Assembly: GCA_013368315.1 (NCBI GenBank)
Contig: JAACJM010000122.1
Location: forward strand, 62,001 to 126,000
Source: Tetrapyrgos nigripes
Lineage: Eukaryota > Basidiomycota > Agaricomycetes > Agaricales > Campanellaceae
Length of the DNA stretch: 64,000 nucleotides
Reading direction: 5' to 3'
Made by a program: the position numbers and the translations under genes. Each line of letters begins with the position of its first letter. Positions within the stretch are counted from its first letter, which is position 1. Below, one piece after another: positions 63,935 through 64,000 of this stretch. The notes beneath the pieces were generated by a model. That model saw only the letters and a program-made list of their open reading frames with translations. It was not told the DNA's origin and did no database searches.

Positions 63935-64000
63935 TGTCAACGCCTGAGGATAAATGGGTCTTTTTCAGTGAAAAATTTCGTTAAAAAGTCTTGAAGGACT

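Overview
The window is nuclear DNA of a filamentous basidiomycete, most likely an Agaricomycete. Genes are split by many short GT-AG introns, mostly 50-115 bp. The gene families are fungal: F-box proteins of the agaric type, a GT90/CAP10 glycosyltransferase, a myosin-motor chitin synthase, a giant DUF6606/DUF3638/DUF3645 protein, and a UbiA prenyltransferase. I rebuilt exon structures by matching reading phase across splice sites and, where possible, by comparing paralogues inside the window. No database search was run, so family names rest on recognised motifs.

Layout, left to right. (1) At 1-6120 there are three tandem F-box paralogues on the plus strand. The middle one is intact and both neighbours are frameshifted. 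(2) At 7092-12065, on the minus strand, are a six-exon GT90 glycosyltransferase and an Asn/Ser-rich low-complexity protein. (3) At 14795-16623 is a plus-strand gene resembling the 2-oxoglutarate/Fe(II) oxygenase fold but apparently lacking the metal ligands. (4) At 15445-39989 is a direct tandem duplication of about 12 kb. Each unit holds one giant DUF3638/DUF3645 gene of about 3,100 codons, and both giant copies are open. The junction falls inside the oxygenase-like gene, so unit B carries only a 5'-truncated, disrupted copy of it. Unit A alone carries a 261-bp element that looks like a TA-target MITE just upstream of its giant gene. (5) At 40312-46607 is a chitin synthase with a myosin-like head and one single-base frameshift in a T6 tract. 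(6) At 48288-54984 are four tandem epoxide-hydrolase-like genes on the minus strand. (7) At 55506-57018 is a UbiA-family prenyltransferase with a 17-nt micro-exon. (8) At 59418-61858 is a carboxypeptidase S-like M20 peptidase, and at 62055-63934 an MFS transporter of the allantoate-permease type.

How the genes may relate. The left two thirds is a mixture of cell-wall and housekeeping genes shaped by local duplication and decay (F-box trio, giant-gene pair, hydrolase array). The hydrolase array, the UbiA enzyme and the MFS transporter lie together and could form part of a meroterpenoid pathway, but no polyketide synthase, P450 or transcription factor is visible to confirm this. The most distinctive item is the duplicated giant protein. 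Its motifs (MGEGKSS, DESDE, TRGTDLKL, and an R-rich QGCMRMRKLGHGQS) line up in order with motifs I, II, V and VI of SecA/SF2 ATPases.
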